DNA from: a bacterium
Lineage (GTDB): Bacteria; Bacteroidota; Bacteroidia; B-17B0; Aurantibacillaceae
NCBI GenBank assembly: GCA_027364695.1
Contig: DAHXOV010000396.1
Span: 1-7,749, forward strand
Direction of reading: 5' to 3'
DNA: 7,749 nt
In this document: positions 6,736-7,749 of the stretch, in pieces
Layout of the letters: every line of letters starts with the position of its first letter
How positions within the stretch are numbered: position 1 is the first letter of the stretch
Made by a program: the position numbers and the translations under genes
The notes under the pieces: generated by a model
Databases searched by the model: none
The model's input: only the letters and a program-made list of their open reading frames with translations
Told to the model about the DNA's origin: nothing

Positions 6736-7251
6736 GTGTCAAGAAAATTCAAAACATTAGAAGAATTCAAACGAGCGCCTAAGCACTCTGTGGTCATTGT
6801 ACTTGACAATATCAGAAGTTTAAATAATGTGGGCTCTATTTTTAGAACGGCAGATAGTTTTTTGATTGAGGGGATTTATTTGTGTGGAATAACAGGACAA
6901 CCACCACATAGAGAAATAGAGAAAACGGCACTTGGCGCAACATTATCAGTTGAATGGAAATACTTTTCAGATGTTATTATTGCAATACAGGAATTGAAAA
7001 ATAATAACTATAAAATTTTTGCGGTAGAACAAGCCGATAATAGTATTTGCTTACAAAATGTTGGTGTCAGCAATGATGATAAAATAGCTATTGTGCTGGG
7101 TAATGAAGTTGCTGGTATTTCAAAACACATATTGTCTGCTTGTGATATCATTGTAGAAATACCTCAAATGGGTACCAAGCACTCTCTCAATGTCTCTGTA
7201 TGTGCAGGTATTGTATGTTGGGAAGTACTGAAAAAAGCAGGCTTTATTTAA
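6736..7251 (+). CDS. TrmH/SpoU-family RNA 2'-O-ribose methyltransferase
   Basis: This SPOUT-class enzyme transfers a methyl group from S-adenosylmethionine to a ribose 2'-OH of tRNA or rRNA in the cytoplasm and normally works as a dimer. All three SpoU motifs are visible in 171 residues: motif 1 LNNVGSIFRTAD (29-40, with Asn31 and Arg37), motif 2 IVLGNEVAGIS (119-129, Glu124), and motif 3 EIPQMGTKHSLNVSVCAG (141-158, Ser150-Leu-Asn152), which forms the SAM-binding trefoil knot. There is no extra RNA-binding domain, so this is a minimal SpoU core. The start is GTG at 6736. No ATG lies in frame between the ispG stop and the first motif, and TLEEFKRAPK just after the start matches the usual beginning of short Bacteroidota homologues. 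It lies 30 bases after ispG in the same reading frame and is probably on the same transcript. The target nucleotide cannot be told from the sequence. Confidence 0.93.
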   Translation: MSRKFKTLEEFKRAPKHSVVIVLDNIRSLNNVGSIFRTADSFLIEGIYLCGITGQPPHREIEKTALGATLSVEWKYFSDVIIAIQELKNNNYKIFAVEQADNSICLQNVGVSNDDKIAIVLGNEVAGISKHILSACDIIVEIPQMGTKHSLNVSVCAGIVCWEVLKKAGFI

Positions 7252-7412
7252 ATTATTAAGAACCCTACATATATCTAATCACTTTTATCCTACTAAAAAA
7301 GATTTTGAACAATGAACTAAAGTAAGAGAAATAAACAGTATACAAAGACAATCCATTATTATGTACAAATATGAAAAATGAAGTAACGGACGATTACATT
7401 TTTAAAGTGTGA
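7252..7412. other. Convergent intergenic gap, no gene and no clear terminator
   Basis: This AT-rich 161-base gap lies between the ends of the TrmH-family gene and the methyltransferase. Both transcripts should stop here, but no GC-rich stem followed by a T-run is visible on either strand. The only pairing noted, CTAATCACTTT near 7276 with AAAGTGTGATTA near 7402, is imperfect and about 115 bases apart. Termination may be Rho-dependent or use a weak AT-rich structure. Confidence 0.5.
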
Positions 7413-7749
7413 TTATTTTTTTGCTACCACTACTATGCTGTTCCCAAAAGACAATGAAATTCCTTTTTTTATCAACCATGTGTCTATGAGTATTAGTTTG
7501 TAAAATAATTTATTCATCCACAAAGGTATTTTAAATTCCTGTATCACGTCGTCCATTGTCAATTCTTCTGCTTTTTTATTTTTTTTTATCATCCTTGATA
7601 GACAAACAAAAGGAAACAAAATTGTAACAAATGAAGAAATAAAAGTTACTTTAAATCCAACAGATTGAAGTTTATTACTCATCTCTTTTTGGGTGTATCT
7701 TCTTTTATGTTTGGCGTAATCGTCCAAATAACTCCACATCCATTTGTAC
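7413..7749 (-). CDS. Class I SAM-dependent methyltransferase, C-terminal part, cut by right edge
   Basis: This is the last 111 or so codons of a gene read on the minus strand; the frame is still open at the right edge, giving YKWMWSYLDDYAKHKRRYT. The W-(M/L)-W-S-x-x-D-x-x-x-x-H-x-R-R-Y-T pattern followed by NKLQSVGFKV is the familiar late segment of class I (Methyltransf_11/12/23-like) methyltransferases, at the loop after strand 5 and helix E. The tail is hydrophobic with basic patches (VTFISSFVTILFPFVCL, then LFYKLILIDTWLIKK) and ends in FGNSIVVVAKK, matching the usual last strand. The SAM-binding motif lies outside the window. An internal ATG at 7739 is not the true start. The substrate cannot be deduced; relatives include small-molecule and polyprenyl/quinone methyltransferases. 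The gene is convergent with the TrmH-family gene and so on a separate transcript. Confidence 0.8.
   Translation of the reverse strand, partial: YKWMWSYLDDYAKHKRRYTQKEMSNKLQSVGFKVTFISSFVTILFPFVCLSRMIKKNKKAEELTMDDVIQEFKIPLWMNKLFYKLILIDTWLIKKGISLSFGNSIVVVAKK

Noticed and set aside
7737..7739. ATG at 7739 as the start of a 108-residue protein
   Set aside because: The frame is open upstream to the window edge and those codons continue the conserved W-x-W-S pattern, so the ATG is internal to a longer methyltransferase.

Overview
The window looks like an ordinary housekeeping stretch of a Bacteroidota chromosome (phylum Bacteroidetes; the order cannot be fixed from this sequence). Three things point there. 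The DNA is strongly AT-rich. The -7 promoter element typical of the phylum (TAnnTTTG) lies just upstream of two genes, with a one-mismatch copy upstream of a third. The proteins also have phylum-typical forms: a long IspG with a middle insertion domain, a Bacteroidota-style class A penicillin-binding protein, and an RND exporter with GVPN in place of the first-half aspartate motif. No mobile element, CRISPR array, tRNA, rRNA or phage gene is visible.

Layout. Positions 1-1328 (minus) hold the N-terminal 442 codons of a class A penicillin-binding protein, cut by the left edge. It has its own TACATTTG promoter element. Positions 1436-2140 (minus) encode a 234-residue exported protein that looks like a small outer-membrane beta-barrel and is not recognised. 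It begins at the base after the stop codon of the gene upstream, a 12-TM RND/MMPL-family exporter at 2141-4546 (minus). These two are almost certainly co-transcribed, exporter first. Positions 4547-4734 are a divergent promoter region holding the ispG promoter element and an inverted repeat. A 16-bp perfect palindrome runs over its end into the ispG start codon. Positions 4735-6705 (plus) are ispG (656 aa), followed after 30 bases by a TrmH/SpoU-family RNA 2'-O-methyltransferase at 6736-7251 (plus, GTG start). Positions 7252-7412 are a convergent gap with no clear terminator. Positions 7413-7749 (minus) are the C-terminal end of a class I SAM-dependent methyltransferase, cut by the right edge.

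How the genes fit together. The minus-strand group is envelope-related (peptidoglycan synthesis, an inner-membrane exporter, a putative outer-membrane protein). The plus-strand pair combines isoprenoid precursor synthesis, which among other things supplies the undecaprenyl carrier for peptidoglycan, with RNA modification. No shared pathway within the pair is evident, and they may simply share a transcript.

I found no convincing new system. The points most worth checking are the palindrome that puts the ispG AUG in a possible hairpin loop, the zero-gap in-frame junction between the exporter and the barrel-like protein with a non-ATG start, and the missing acidic residue in the exporter's first-half proton relay.
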